Of a stretch of 64,000 nt of DNA, positions 26,826-35,351 are shown piece after piece. The notes below the pieces were generated by a model. The model was not told the DNA's origin. It saw only the letters and a program-made list of their open reading frames with translations, and did no database searches. Position 1 is the first letter of the stretch; the number at the start of each line of letters is the position of its first letter. The position numbers were made by a program, and so were the translations under genes. The stretch comes from JALONH01 sp046329235 (lineage in GTDB: Bacteria; Bacteroidota; Bacteroidia; Cytophagales; Cytophagaceae): positions 2,170,001 through 2,234,000 of the forward strand of contig JAXLVA010000001.1 in the NCBI GenBank assembly GCA_046329235.1, written 5' to 3'.

Positions 26826-26856
26826 TAATTATATATTCGGCTCTTAACTTAAACAT

Positions 26857-26933
26857 CAACCACAAAGTGGTTGAATATGAATAGTAATACAATAAATATA
26901 TATTTAGTACGAACCAACCCTGAAGGGGTTGAA
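26857..26933 (+). repeat. Two-part palindromic repeat, copy C (direct)
   Basis: CAACCACAAAGTGGTTG followed by AATATGAATAGTAATAC, a spacer, and CCAACCCTGAAGGGGTTG. It lies 29 nt before the metallophosphoesterase start, so it probably falls in or near that gene's promoter or leader. Confidence 0.85.
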
Positions 26934-26962
26934 CAAATCTTAAAATCGCTTTTAGTAGGAGT

Positions 26963-27721
26963 ATGAAAATCCAATATGCATCTGACCTACATTTAGAATT
27001 TCCAGAAAACAGATTCTTTCTGAAGAAAAATCCTTTACAACCTATTGGAGATATATTAGTCTTAGCTGGAGATATTGTACCATTTTATGTAATGGATAAG
27101 CATAATGATTTTTTCAATTACATAGCTGACCAGTTTAAAACTACCTATTGGATACCTGGTAATCATGAATACTATCATTTTGATATAACCCAAAAACCCA
27201 ATTTATTAAACGAGCGTATTCGAAATAATATATTTTTAGTAAATAACTCTTCAGTGATTCATGAAAATACCAAACTTATCTTTACTACACTATGGAGTAA
27301 AATCAGCACAGAAAATGCATGGCAAATAGAAAAAAGTATGAATGATTTCTATGTAATCAAATATAATAACTTTCGACTTTCATCAGAAAAATATAACCAT
27401 TTACACAAGGAAAGCTTAGACTTTATTCAAAAAGAATTAAATAGTATATCAAACATGAAAACGGTGATTTTCACACATCACTGTCCAACCTATTTACATT
27501 ATCCCGAAGAATACAGAGGCAGTATTCTAAATGAGGCTTTTGCTGTTGAATTGAAAGAATTAATTAAAGATTCAAATATTTCATATTGGGGATATGGACA
27601 TCACCATAGAAATATTCCTAACTTCAATATTGGAAAAACAAAACTCATTACCAATCAACTTGGTTATGTAAAATATAACGAAAACGAATTATTCAAATCC
27701 GACAAATTTATTTTGGTATAA
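26963..27721 (+). CDS. Calcineurin-like metallophosphoesterase
   Basis: Dimetal phosphoesterase of 252 residues with the full motif set: SDLHLEF (Asp8, His10), AGDIV near residue 36, GNHEYY near residue 72, the late THHCP motif, and GYGHHH. It has no signal peptide, so it is cytoplasmic. The substrate (nucleotide, phosphodiester or phosphoprotein) cannot be inferred. It sits just downstream of the RAYT repeat cluster with no clear operon partner, so it may be accessory cargo or simply a neighbour. Confidence 0.88.
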   Translation: MKIQYASDLHLEFPENRFFLKKNPLQPIGDILVLAGDIVPFYVMDKHNDFFNYIADQFKTTYWIPGNHEYYHFDITQKPNLLNERIRNNIFLVNNSSVIHENTKLIFTTLWSKISTENAWQIEKSMNDFYVIKYNNFRLSSEKYNHLHKESLDFIQKELNSISNMKTVIFTHHCPTYLHYPEEYRGSILNEAFAVELKELIKDSNISYWGYGHHHRNIPNFNIGKTKLITNQLGYVKYNENELFKSDKFILV

Positions 27722-27741
27722 AAACCATATTAAACAATATT

Positions 27742-28677
27742 ATGTATATAAGGTCACTACTAGTTTTATTCAGTCTTTTCACCATTACTTTTTTAACTCA
27801 CGGACAAGGTTGCTCCGATGCGGGATTCTGTACCATGGGTGCCATGCGTCCAAACCAAGCCGCTCCGGGAAGTAAAGCTTTACGAGTAAATAGTGTAGAA
27901 TTCTTATCCTACGTAGGATATACCAAATTCAAAGATGTGATTACCTCACAAGTGATAGACCTTAATGCCTCCATCGGGAACAAAATGACCGGCCAACTTA
28001 AACTTCCCTACAATGCGATTTTCGGCCCTTTGGCAAACACTCATGGATTCTCTGACATTTCTTATTCCTTGACTTATCAACTAAAAAGCACGAATTCCTA
28101 TTCCATTAATTTAACCGGTGGAGGTAAGATACCTACTGGCTTAGCAGATTTAAGTAATGATGAAGGTCGCCCATTACCCATGTACTATCAAACTACCTTA
28201 GGCACCTACGATGCGGTTTTCGGAGCATCCTTCTTAACTAAAAAATGGTTATTCGCTACCGGTTATCAAATGGCTTTTAATGCCAACGGTAATGATTTCT
28301 TGTGGGGCAAATGGGCAACCAGCGATAAAAAAGATATTGCTAATGAATATCCTCTTGGTAATAAAGTGAAAAGAGGAACTGATCTTATGTTTCGTGTAGA
28401 GCGTAATTTTCGTTCCACTAAATGGAATGGCTATGTAGGTATACTTACGATCTACCGCATCACGCCGGATCAAGTAGTGGATAAAACCGGCACGCGTATC
28501 GAAGCTCCCAATACGACAGGAGCTGCCATTACCGGGCTTGGTGGTGTGGGTTATCGATTTTCCACTCAGACCGCTATCAAATGGATGGGCGGACATAAAA
28601 TCATTAACCGCGAACAAAATCCGGATGGATTATCTCGCGAATGGGTTACTACTTTAAGTTTAGAATGGCGTTTTTAA
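27742..28677 (+). CDS. Exported beta-barrel-like protein, function unknown
   Basis: The 311-residue protein has a signal peptide (about 1-21, ending THGQ) and a Cys-containing N-terminus (GCSDAGFC). Alternating hydrophobic beta strands follow and end in an outer-membrane-type aromatic terminus (SLEWRF). No named family is recognised; it looks like a small outer-membrane transporter or porin. It is separated from the CHAT/TPR gene by 9 nt on the same strand, so the two probably form an operon. Confidence 0.7.
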   Translation: MYIRSLLVLFSLFTITFLTHGQGCSDAGFCTMGAMRPNQAAPGSKALRVNSVEFLSYVGYTKFKDVITSQVIDLNASIGNKMTGQLKLPYNAIFGPLANTHGFSDISYSLTYQLKSTNSYSINLTGGGKIPTGLADLSNDEGRPLPMYYQTTLGTYDAVFGASFLTKKWLFATGYQMAFNANGNDFLWGKWATSDKKDIANEYPLGNKVKRGTDLMFRVERNFRSTKWNGYVGILTIYRITPDQVVDKTGTRIEAPNTTGAAITGLGGVGYRFSTQTAIKWMGGHKIINREQNPDGLSREWVTTLSLEWRF

Positions 28678-28686
28678 TTTTCCAGT

Positions 28687-31389
28687 ATGAAGCATTTTAT
28701 TATCCTTATATCTCTTTTTCTTTTTTCCGCTGTTCCTTCTTCCGCACAGTCGGGCATCAAATTACTTCAAGAAGCTGACACCCTTTTTGAATATGGAGCC
28801 TACGCCAATAGTATGCTCCAATACGACAGAGCATCCATTGAATTTAAAGCTGCCGATAAAGGGAATTATCTATACTGTAGAAATAAAAGTGCCGAATGTT
28901 TAATTCGCATAGGAAAGTTAGATGAAGCAGAACAAATCGTTAATCTGGAATTAGATGAGATTGGCAGTTCTCTACCACAGTACAGAGCGATGCTTTATAA
29001 TTCCAAAGCGACCATTTACATGTACAAAGGTCGATTAGACCAGGCGATTACGGAAGCGAAGATGGGAATCTCTACACTTGAATTAAGTGGTCGTATGAAC
29101 AATTCTAACACCTTAACACAATCAGAATTATATAACACACTAGGATTAATCTACTGGCTTCAAGGTAATTTAGAATACGCTAAAGATTTCTTAACCCAAG
29201 CATTACAATTAAGACAATCGCTCACTCCTATAAAACCGGCGGCGATAGCAGCAGTACAAAATAATTTAGGACTCGTTTACACCGGCGACGATAATGATTT
29301 AGCATTAAAATCATTTCAATCGTCTTACGATGAGTATGTGAAAATATATCCTAAAAATCATCCGTCGATAGCCGTGGCTTTAAGTAACATCGCGCTTATT
29401 TATCGACTTCAAGGAGTGTATAATACTTCCATTCTCAATTATGACAATGCATATAGTATTTGGGAAGTTTTGTATCCGGGGAACCACACTAACAAAGCAT
29501 TCATCCTAAGCAGTAAAGCACAAGTTTATTTAGAGGAGAAAAACTTTAAAGCAGCACATGAGAATGCCAACAAGGCACTTCAAATGTATCAGTCGCTGTT
29601 CGATGAAAAGAATGTTAACATCGCTGCCACTCATATATTAAAAGGAGAAATCTATAAAGCTCAAATGAATTACACAGCAGCTTTATCCGAATTTCAAAAA
29701 AGCTTAATCTCTAATTCAGAGAAATTCAACAATGCAAATATTAGCACTAATCCTTCCTCTAGAGATTACAAAGATGGATCTTTAATGTTATCCGGACTTT
29801 TAAACAAAGCTCACACTTTAACTTTACTACATCAATCGAAGACCTTACGCATGAAAGATCTTCAACAATCATTAGAAACGTATTACGTAGCCGATAGTAT
29901 TTTAAGTACACTTCGTCGTACGCGTACCGGGAAGTCGGATAAAATCAGTTTAGCAAAATTAGCATCCGTATTAAATGAAAGAGCGGTCGATGTAGCTTAT
30001 TTGATTTCACAAAACTCTACTAAGCCTAAACAGTATTTAATGGACTGTTTTTACTTCATTGAAAAAAGTAAAAGTGCCGTATTATCAGAAGCCATTGCGG
30101 ATGCCAATGCCAAATCTTTTAGCGGTATTCCCGATGAGTTATTGCAAGAAGAAGAAAACTATCAATTACAAATCACTTACTTCGAACAAAAGTTAGTTAA
30201 AGGCGATGCGAGTGATGAGGAGAAAAAGGAATTAACCAAAAGTCTATTTGAACTTAAAAACAAATACGATGCTTTCATTGCTCAACTGGAAAAACAATAT
30301 CCGGATTACTACAACTTAAAATACAACACCCAAACAGCCACCATCACTTCTATTCAAGCGAAACTAAAAAAAGGCGATGTGATGATAAATTATTTAATCA
30401 CAGAAGAATCAAAGACACTATATCGATTCTGCATCACTCCTACCGATTATTTTTTAAGCACGGCACAAACTCCGGAGAGAATAAACAAAACGATAGCAGG
30501 ATTTAATAACTCGATCAAATTCAAGTTGAATAAATTATTCATACCTACCGCTACGGAACTTTCCGAGTACTGTATTCCTAAACTACCAAAAGGCACCGAA
30601 CACTTAATCATCGTTGCCGATGGGTTCTTAAGCACGTTACCTTTTGAAGCATTACTTGCATCTACTCCTAAATCAGATACTATCTCTTTTGAATCGTTGG
30701 GCTATCTGGTAAAAAATTACAGCATTAGTTATGCTTTTGCCGGAGGTTTGTATCAAAACTATTCTTACCAAGGTTCAGGCGACAATGTTTTAATCTTTGC
30801 TCCTATCACGTTTGAAAGTGTTCAAATGAGTGATTTACCGGGAAGTCATCAAGAAGCGATGGAATTAAAATCGGTTTACTCTGATAAGAATGTTACTTTA
30901 TTAGAAAACAACTACGCTACTAAAAACATCTTCTTTAGCGACAGTATCAAAAACTTCAACTTAATACAACTAGCCACTCACGGTGTAGTAGATCCGGACC
31001 AACCGGAACTATCTTGTATTTACACTTTTGGAAATACAGCAGAAGACGCTACTCTATACACCGGAGATTTGTATAACATCAATTTAGAAGATGTACGATT
31101 AATTACCTTATCTGCTTGTCAGACCGGACAAGGTAAAATCACCAAGGGCGAAGGATTGATAGGTTTATCTAGAGCTCTACTTTATGCTGGTGCGGATCAA
31201 ATCATTGTTTCCTACTGGAAAGTATCCGATGAAGCTACCGCTAAGTTGATGTTATACTTACACCAAAACATTCATCAAAATAACATGGAGTTTCATGAAG
31301 CCCTACAAGCAGCTAAAAAGAAACTCATCACCGAAGGCAAATTCAGCGCTCCGTATTACTGGGCACCGTTTGTGTTGATTGGCGAGTGA
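28687..31389 (+). CDS. Exported TPR-CHAT protein (caspase-like peptidase fold)
   Basis: The 900-residue protein has a signal peptide (about 1-20), then about 350 residues of tetratricopeptide repeats (for example LYNTLGLIYWLQGNLEYAKDFLTQAL). A helical linker and a C-terminal CHAT domain follow. The caspase-type His-Cys dyad is present: ATHG with His near residue 762, and LSACQT with Cys near residue 809. The domain also contains the GLSRALLYAGADQIIVSYWKVSD segment typical of CHAT. The signal peptide puts it in the periplasm or at the surface, unlike the cytoplasmic CHAT proteases of type III-E CRISPR or gasdermin systems. Its partner may be the beta-barrel protein upstream. Confidence 0.88.
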   Translation: MKHFIILISLFLFSAVPSSAQSGIKLLQEADTLFEYGAYANSMLQYDRASIEFKAADKGNYLYCRNKSAECLIRIGKLDEAEQIVNLELDEIGSSLPQYRAMLYNSKATIYMYKGRLDQAITEAKMGISTLELSGRMNNSNTLTQSELYNTLGLIYWLQGNLEYAKDFLTQALQLRQSLTPIKPAAIAAVQNNLGLVYTGDDNDLALKSFQSSYDEYVKIYPKNHPSIAVALSNIALIYRLQGVYNTSILNYDNAYSIWEVLYPGNHTNKAFILSSKAQVYLEEKNFKAAHENANKALQMYQSLFDEKNVNIAATHILKGEIYKAQMNYTAALSEFQKSLISNSEKFNNANISTNPSSRDYKDGSLMLSGLLNKAHTLTLLHQSKTLRMKDLQQSLETYYVADSILSTLRRTRTGKSDKISLAKLASVLNERAVDVAYLISQNSTKPKQYLMDCFYFIEKSKSAVLSEAIADANAKSFSGIPDELLQEEENYQLQITYFEQKLVKGDASDEEKKELTKSLFELKNKYDAFIAQLEKQYPDYYNLKYNTQTATITSIQAKLKKGDVMINYLITEESKTLYRFCITPTDYFLSTAQTPERINKTIAGFNNSIKFKLNKLFIPTATELSEYCIPKLPKGTEHLIIVADGFLSTLPFEALLASTPKSDTISFESLGYLVKNYSISYAFAGGLYQNYSYQGSGDNVLIFAPITFESVQMSDLPGSHQEAMELKSVYSDKNVTLLENNYATKNIFFSDSIKNFNLIQLATHGVVDPDQPELSCIYTFGNTAEDATLYTGDLYNINLEDVRLITLSACQTGQGKITKGEGLIGLSRALLYAGADQIIVSYWKVSDEATAKLMLYLHQNIHQNNMEFHEALQAAKKKLITEGKFSAPYYWAPFVLIGE

Positions 31390-31391
31390 TT

Positions 31392-31425
31392 TGAATTATG
31401 AGTTATGAATTATGAGTTATGAGTT
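31392..31425 (+). repeat. Heptamer tandem array TGARTTA (H1)
   Basis: About five units of TGAATTA/TGAGTTA begin 3 nt after the CHAT gene stop. The same heptamer occurs in both orientations at 32555, 33801, 34619 and 34671. Confidence 0.8.
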
Positions 31426-31435
31426 GGGTAGATAG

Positions 31436-31469
31436 ATTCCGAGGTTGCGCCAGCGGCCAACCTCCCACA
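31436..31469 (+). repeat. Intergenic palindrome, left copy
   Basis: GAGGTTG...CAACCTC forms a 7-bp stem around CGCCAGCGGC. A related sequence in opposite orientation lies at 32523-32552; 24 of 29 bases match when it is reverse-complemented. Confidence 0.65.
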
Positions 31470-31507
31470 AACATTATAATTCTAAAAGTACTGATATTGC
31501 AATTCTT

Positions 31508-31590
31508 CCCAACCACAAAGTGGTTGAATATAAATAGTAATACTGATTCATTTTCTCAGCACGAGCCAACCCCGAAGGGATTGAATATAA
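31508..31590 (+). repeat. Two-part palindromic repeat, copy D (direct)
   Basis: CCAACCACAAAGTGGTTG then AATATAAATAGTAATACTG, a spacer and GAGCCAACCCCGAAGGGATT. It is an orphan copy of the RAYT-flanking repeat, about 4.8 kb from the transposase gene. Confidence 0.85.
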
Positions 31591-31591
31591 A

Positions 31592-31662
31592 CGGTCAAAG
31601 ACCGATGGAATTAATCAGCACAAGTTGCAAACTTGCGCTAGAAATGGTCAAAGACTGGTGAT
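31592..31662 (+). repeat. Cluster of short palindromes (CGGTC-GACCG and GCACAAGTT-AACTTGCGC types)
   Basis: CGGTCAAAGACCG (31592-31604) and AGCACAAGTTGCAAACTTGCG (31617 onward) recur in altered form at 35322-35453. A further GGTCAAAGACTGG variant follows at 31646. No gene is supported here; a short open frame across this area only reads repeats. Confidence 0.65.
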
Positions 31663-32373
31663 TTATATTTCTTCCAACCGTCTATGAATTGACGATTTAT
31701 TAAATTCTTCACTAAGTTTCATTTTATAATTTAATAAACCATTACTAATTAAAAATTGCTTATGAGGATTAAAAGAATTTGTCAACTGCGAATAGTTTTC
31801 TCCTTCTAATATCCTAACGATATTAAAATAACTATAATACTCAACAAACAAGTCATCTTTAACCAACAATGCATTATCTATTTTTTCGAAATAACGAACC
31901 ATATTTATTAAATCATTCATGACTCTACAAACATGATTGCACACATAAAGTTCATTTCCTAAATCAGCTGCACGATAATACTTATTTAATATGGAGCAAA
32001 ACAAATCAAAATCTTTTTGGTCAATCCATGAATATGTCACATGAGGAGACCTATTTAATATTGCAAATTGGCCATCAATCCTCTTTTTTATCTCATCCAA
32101 TCTTTTACTATAAATCACTGCATCATCTGAAACTCTTTTATACCTAGAATCATTATTTTGTATTTCAACTTGTCGGACTAAAGAATACAATGTAAACCCT
32201 AATACCAAAACATTAATTACACCAAACAACCATTCAGCTAAGCTACCAGTACTATCTTTTTCAATCGTAAAAAGATGCCCTCCGGATAAATAATTCCATA
32301 ACAACAATAATATACTTGCGCATATAAATCCACTCGAAAAAGCAATCCAAACAACAGAGTTATTTATTTTCAT
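31663..32373 (-). CDS. Hypothetical protein with two N-terminal membrane segments
   Basis: Not recognised. The 236-residue protein has two TM helices (about 9-29 and 44-65) separated by a short loop. A predicted coiled coil (about 66-110, EIQNNDSRYKRVSDDAVIYSKRL) and a mostly helical soluble C-terminal domain follow. This layout resembles small membrane-anchored accessory or abortive-infection-like proteins, but no catalytic motif is visible. It lies alone between inverted copies of three different repeats (31392-32588), so it looks like accessory cargo. Confidence 0.65.
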   Translation of the reverse strand: MKINNSVVWIAFSSGFICASILLLLWNYLSGGHLFTIEKDSTGSLAEWLFGVINVLVLGFTLYSLVRQVEIQNNDSRYKRVSDDAVIYSKRLDEIKKRIDGQFAILNRSPHVTYSWIDQKDFDLFCSILNKYYRAADLGNELYVCNHVCRVMNDLINMVRYFEKIDNALLVKDDLFVEYYSYFNIVRILEGENYSQLTNSFNPHKQFLISNGLLNYKMKLSEEFNKSSIHRRLEEI

Positions 32374-32405
32374 ATATTATATAATAAAATATTTCTGATT
32401 CACTT

Positions 32406-32484
32406 CATTCAACCCCTTCGGGGTTGGCTCGCTCGAATAACATATAAAATCTGTGCTATTTAAATTCAACCACTTCATGGTTGG
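32406..32484 (-). repeat. Two-part palindromic repeat, copy E (inverted)
   Basis: TTCAACCCCTTCGGGGTTGG then a spacer and ATTCAACCACTTCATGGTTG. It is an inverted partner of copy D, on the other side of the 236-residue hypothetical gene. Confidence 0.85.
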
Positions 32485-32522
32485 TATTATTTATCAATCA
32501 AAGCAATTCAAATCAACATTTG

Positions 32523-32588
32523 CAGGAGGTTGGTCGCTACCTCTACCTCGGAAATAATTCATAACTCATCATTCACAACTCATAACTA
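32523..32588 (-). repeat. Inverted GAGGTTG-type palindrome plus heptamer array (H2)
   Basis: GGAGGTTGGTCGCTACCTCT-type sequence (32524-32552), then TAATTCATAACTCATCATTC-type heptamers (32555-32588). Together they mirror the order at 31392-31469, so the hypothetical gene is bracketed by long imperfect inverted repeats. The array ends next to the GNAT gene stop. Confidence 0.7.
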
Positions 32589-33758
32589 TTCTATCGTTTT
32601 CATTCTAAAAAATGGCTTGCTCTGATCAAAGATGAATCGATAGGTAGCATGTACTTTGCGGATGTTACCACCGGCTGATTCTGCTACACGCATCATCTTA
32701 GGGTTGAAATCTCCAATCCAGTTCATTTCAAATTCGGTGTAACGACCCATCGGTTGGATGTGTCGGGCAGCGGCCATTACAATCGCTCCTTCTAAACCTT
32801 TACCCTGAAACTCCGGTACAACCCCAAAGGCTACACCAAACATCTTCTTACAAGACCCGGTGTACTTGTGATATAAAAATTTCAGCTTCGCTACTATATC
32901 CCACTTACCTTTTAGCTTTCCATTTAAGTGTTTGAAAATTTGATTCAATTCCGGAATCATAATAAAGAAGGCAATCGGTTCACTATCATAATAGGCAAAC
33001 CAAATAATATCTTCATCCAATACCGGCTTCATCTGTTTCATGATATTCATCGCTTGTGCTTTTGGCATTTCAGAAACTCCACTATGCTTTGCCCAGGCTT
33101 TGTTATATATCGTTCTAAAATCTTCGGCATACTTTTCTAGCTTCTTCGCTTCGATGTGTTGGAAACTGTATTTTGGATCGCGAGCTACACGATCGGATTT
33201 TTCTTTATACTTCTCCGGTAACTCACCTTCTACCGGACGGTGATAAGTAAACTGCTGGAAATATTCTTTGAATCCGTAATTTTCAAACAAAGGTTGGTAA
33301 TACGCATGATGGTATGGCATACCGTAAATAGGTTCGTAAAAACCTTTAATCAATAATCCCCACCACTTATCACGATCACCAAAGTTAATAGGGCCGTCCA
33401 TGGCTTCCATGCCACGCTCTGCCAACCAATTTTTACAAGTATCAAATAGTTTGTTCGCTACTTCTTGACTATCGATACTTTCAAAGAAGCCCATACCACC
33501 GGTAGTATATTCCGTTTTCTTTGCCGTCTTGCGATCAATAAAGGCAGCCACACGACCTATGACATTACTCTTATCATCTACTAAAATCCAACGAGTAGCT
33601 TCTCCATGACGGAAAAACTTATTTACCTCCGGATTAAATATATCTTCGATATCGGAATCTAATGGACGAATCCAATTTTTGTCATTTTTATATAATTGTA
33701 CAGGAAATTCTAAAAAACGTTTAGCCGTCGCTTTATCCTTTACTTCAATTAATTGCAT
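32586..33758 (-). CDS. GNAT-like N-acetyltransferase superfamily protein
   Basis: The 390-residue cytoplasmic protein has a tandem GNAT-like layout. The N-terminal half begins QLIEVKDKATAKRFLEFPVQLYKND and contains the conserved DGPINFGDRDKWWG segment. The C-terminal half carries an acetyl-CoA-type loop, FGVVPEFQGKGLEGAIV (near residue 310). Proteins of this layout are widespread in Bacteroidota and usually annotated only as GNAT or hypothetical. The substrate is unknown. It is flanked by heptamer arrays on both sides. Confidence 0.75.
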   Translation of the reverse strand: MQLIEVKDKATAKRFLEFPVQLYKNDKNWIRPLDSDIEDIFNPEVNKFFRHGEATRWILVDDKSNVIGRVAAFIDRKTAKKTEYTTGGMGFFESIDSQEVANKLFDTCKNWLAERGMEAMDGPINFGDRDKWWGLLIKGFYEPIYGMPYHHAYYQPLFENYGFKEYFQQFTYHRPVEGELPEKYKEKSDRVARDPKYSFQHIEAKKLEKYAEDFRTIYNKAWAKHSGVSEMPKAQAMNIMKQMKPVLDEDIIWFAYYDSEPIAFFIMIPELNQIFKHLNGKLKGKWDIVAKLKFLYHKYTGSCKKMFGVAFGVVPEFQGKGLEGAIVMAAARHIQPMGRYTEFEMNWIGDFNPKMMRVAESAGGNIRKVHATYRFIFDQSKPFFRMKTIE

Positions 33759-34086
33759 GTTTTTGCAAGGGTTATTAAACTCCTAATATAATATAAATAA
33801 TTATGAATTATGAGTTATGAATTATGAAATGTGGGCATCCCCCAGTTGTTGTGTGTTAAGCGGCACACAAAAGCTCATTTATTCATAATAGAGTAATTGC
33901 CGCGTCACCGACAACATAACTCTAAAAGTCGGAGACGCGACAATAAACCTCGCTGATAAATAAATAATTATACGTCGCTAAACTCCGACTTTGGCCAAGT
34001 TTGAATCGAAATTGAACTAGTTCAATGTTCAAGACTGATGGTTAGTATACCTTTGTGTCAACAATCATCAATAAACGATTAACAAT
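33759..34086. other. Intergenic region with heptamers and hairpins
   Basis: This 328-bp gap has no gene. It holds a heptamer array (33801-33828, TTATGAATTATGAGTTATG type). It also holds a 7-bp hairpin TTGTGTG/CACACAA (33849-33870) and a 14-bp imperfect stem GCCGCGTCACCGAC/GTCGGAGACGCGAC (33899-33912 with 33928-33941). The yceI promoter lies at its end. Confidence 0.7.
34048..34055 (+). promoter_or_regulatory. yceI -7 promoter element
   Basis: TACCTTTG matches the Bacteroidota -7 consensus TAnnTTTG exactly and lies 31 nt before the yceI ATG. No clear -33 TTTG is visible at the usual distance, so the promoter may be weak or activator-dependent. Confidence 0.55.
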
Positions 34087-34614
34087 ATGGCAACTACATG
34101 GATTTTAGACCCAACGCATAGCGAGGTTCAATTTAAAGTAAAACACTTAATGGTAAGTAACGTTACCGGAAGCTTCGGTGATTTTTCTGCAAGCGCAGAA
34201 TCTAATGACGACACCTTCGAAAATGCAGGTATTTCTTTTGCTGCTAAAATAGCTTCTATCTCTACCGGAAACGAACAAAGAGATGGGCATTTGAAATCAG
34301 CCGATTTCTTTGATGCAGAAAAATTCGAAACCATCAACTTCAACTCTACTTCATTCGCTAAAAAAGGGGATGATTATATCTTAAAAGGTAATCTTACTAT
34401 AAAAGACGTAACGAAACCGGTAGAATTAGCAGTAGAATTCAACGGTATTGGTAAAGATCCTTGGGGGAATATCAAAGCTGGTTTCAGCATCAATGGAAAA
34501 ATTAACCGTAACGACTTTGGTCTTACTTGGAATGCAGCACTAGAAACAGGTGGTGTTTTAGTAAGTGAAGAAGTAAAACTAATCGCTGAAGTTCAATTAG
34601 TGAAACAAGCGTAA
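34087..34614 (+). CDS. YceI family protein
   Basis: Lipocalin-like beta-barrel protein of 175 residues that binds long hydrophobic molecules such as polyisoprenoids. It begins at the conserved motif itself (MATTWILDPTHSEVQFKVKHLMVSNVTGSF), so it has no signal peptide and should be cytoplasmic, unlike E. coli YceI. The C-terminal GFSINGKINRNDFGLTWN motif is intact. It appears monocistronic, with a TAnnTTTG element upstream and inverted heptamer arrays downstream. Confidence 0.92.
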   Translation: MATTWILDPTHSEVQFKVKHLMVSNVTGSFGDFSASAESNDDTFENAGISFAAKIASISTGNEQRDGHLKSADFFDAEKFETINFNSTSFAKKGDDYILKGNLTIKDVTKPVELAVEFNGIGKDPWGNIKAGFSINGKINRNDFGLTWNAALETGGVLVSEEVKLIAEVQLVKQA

Positions 34615-34618
34615 TTTA

Positions 34619-34725
34619 GTTATGAGTTATAAGTTATGAATTATGAGTTGTATCTTCTACTAAAGAAATATAATTCATAATTCATAATTCATAATTCATA
34701 ATTCATAATTCATAATTCATAATTC
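34619..34725. repeat. Head-to-head heptamer arrays (H4 and H5)
   Basis: TGARTTA units (34619-34649) are followed 21 nt later by nearly eight perfect TAATTCA units (34671-34725). The two blocks are reverse complements of each other and could form a long hairpin between yceI and the TenI-like gene, possibly ending the yceI transcript. Confidence 0.85.
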
Positions 34726-34742
34726 TTTTGTATTTTTCATGA

Positions 34743-35351
34743 ATGAACCAACCCTTTCAGTGGAAAATATTTACGAGAGAAATTTCTCAGCCGGGCGATG
34801 AAGAAATTCTAAACGCATTGGCTGCTTTTCCGGAAGTAACTATTCATTTCAGAAAACCTTCTTATTCCAAAGAAGAGTATTCTAAAGAACTATCTCTATT
34901 GTCTCCACTGGCTATTTCTAAAACAATGCTTCATGAACATCATGAATTGGCTTTAGATTTTGATGTAAAAGGAATTCATTATAAATCCCACCAAGCGATT
35001 CATCCCATCGCTAGTAAACTAATAAGTTCTAAAAGTTTTCATGATTTTGATTCATTGCTAGACGAAGGTCATCGACATCATTATGTTTTTATCAGTCCGC
35101 TGTTTTCTTCTATTAGCAAGGAAGGCTATACTTCTCCGTTTACGTCAGACGAAATAAAAATCAAATTGATAGAGGCTAGCAACAAGAATATTTCCGTGAT
35201 AGGTTTAGGTGGAATTTCCGATACCAATATCGAACAATGGGAAAAATGGAACTTAGCAGGAGTAGGACTTTTAGGAACGATTTGGAATAGCGAAAATCCG
35301 ATTGCTCAGTTTGAGCATATCTGGCGCAAGTTTTCAACTTGTGCCGATTAA
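34743..35351 (+). CDS. TenI/ThiE-like thiamine phosphate synthase superfamily protein
   Basis: The 202-residue TIM-barrel protein resembles TenI (thiazole tautomerase) and ThiE. It has ISKTMLHEHHELALDFDVKGIHYKS, a phosphate-binding-like FISPLFSSISKEGY and the late GLGGISDTNIEQWEKWNLAGVGLLG motif. True ThiE residues are incomplete, and a better ThiE lies in the adjacent operon (38550-39182), so a TenI-like role is more likely. The last seven codons (RKFSTCAD with the stop) are encoded by an intergenic palindrome, GCGCAAG...CTTGTGC, so the original C-terminus appears to have been replaced. It converges on the thiamine operon. Confidence 0.75.
   Translation: MNQPFQWKIFTREISQPGDEEILNALAAFPEVTIHFRKPSYSKEEYSKELSLLSPLAISKTMLHEHHELALDFDVKGIHYKSHQAIHPIASKLISSKSFHDFDSLLDEGHRHHYVFISPLFSSISKEGYTSPFTSDEIKIKLIEASNKNISVIGLGGISDTNIEQWEKWNLAGVGLLGTIWNSENPIAQFEHIWRKFSTCAD

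Noticed and set aside
26662..26892. Minus-strand open frame over the 3' end of the transposase
   Set aside because: It spans repeat copies B and C and has no conserved pattern.
28687..31389. CHAT protease as part of a CRISPR type III-E or gasdermin defence system
   Set aside because: It has a signal peptide and no cas, gasdermin or effector gene beside it.
31419..31661. Open frame of 80 codons on the plus strand
   Set aside because: It starts with TTG and reads only through repeat D and short palindromes; the translation has no domain-like pattern.
34671..34725. Possible CRISPR array
   Set aside because: The repeat unit is 7 bp with no spacers and no cas genes nearby, so it is a simple tandem repeat.
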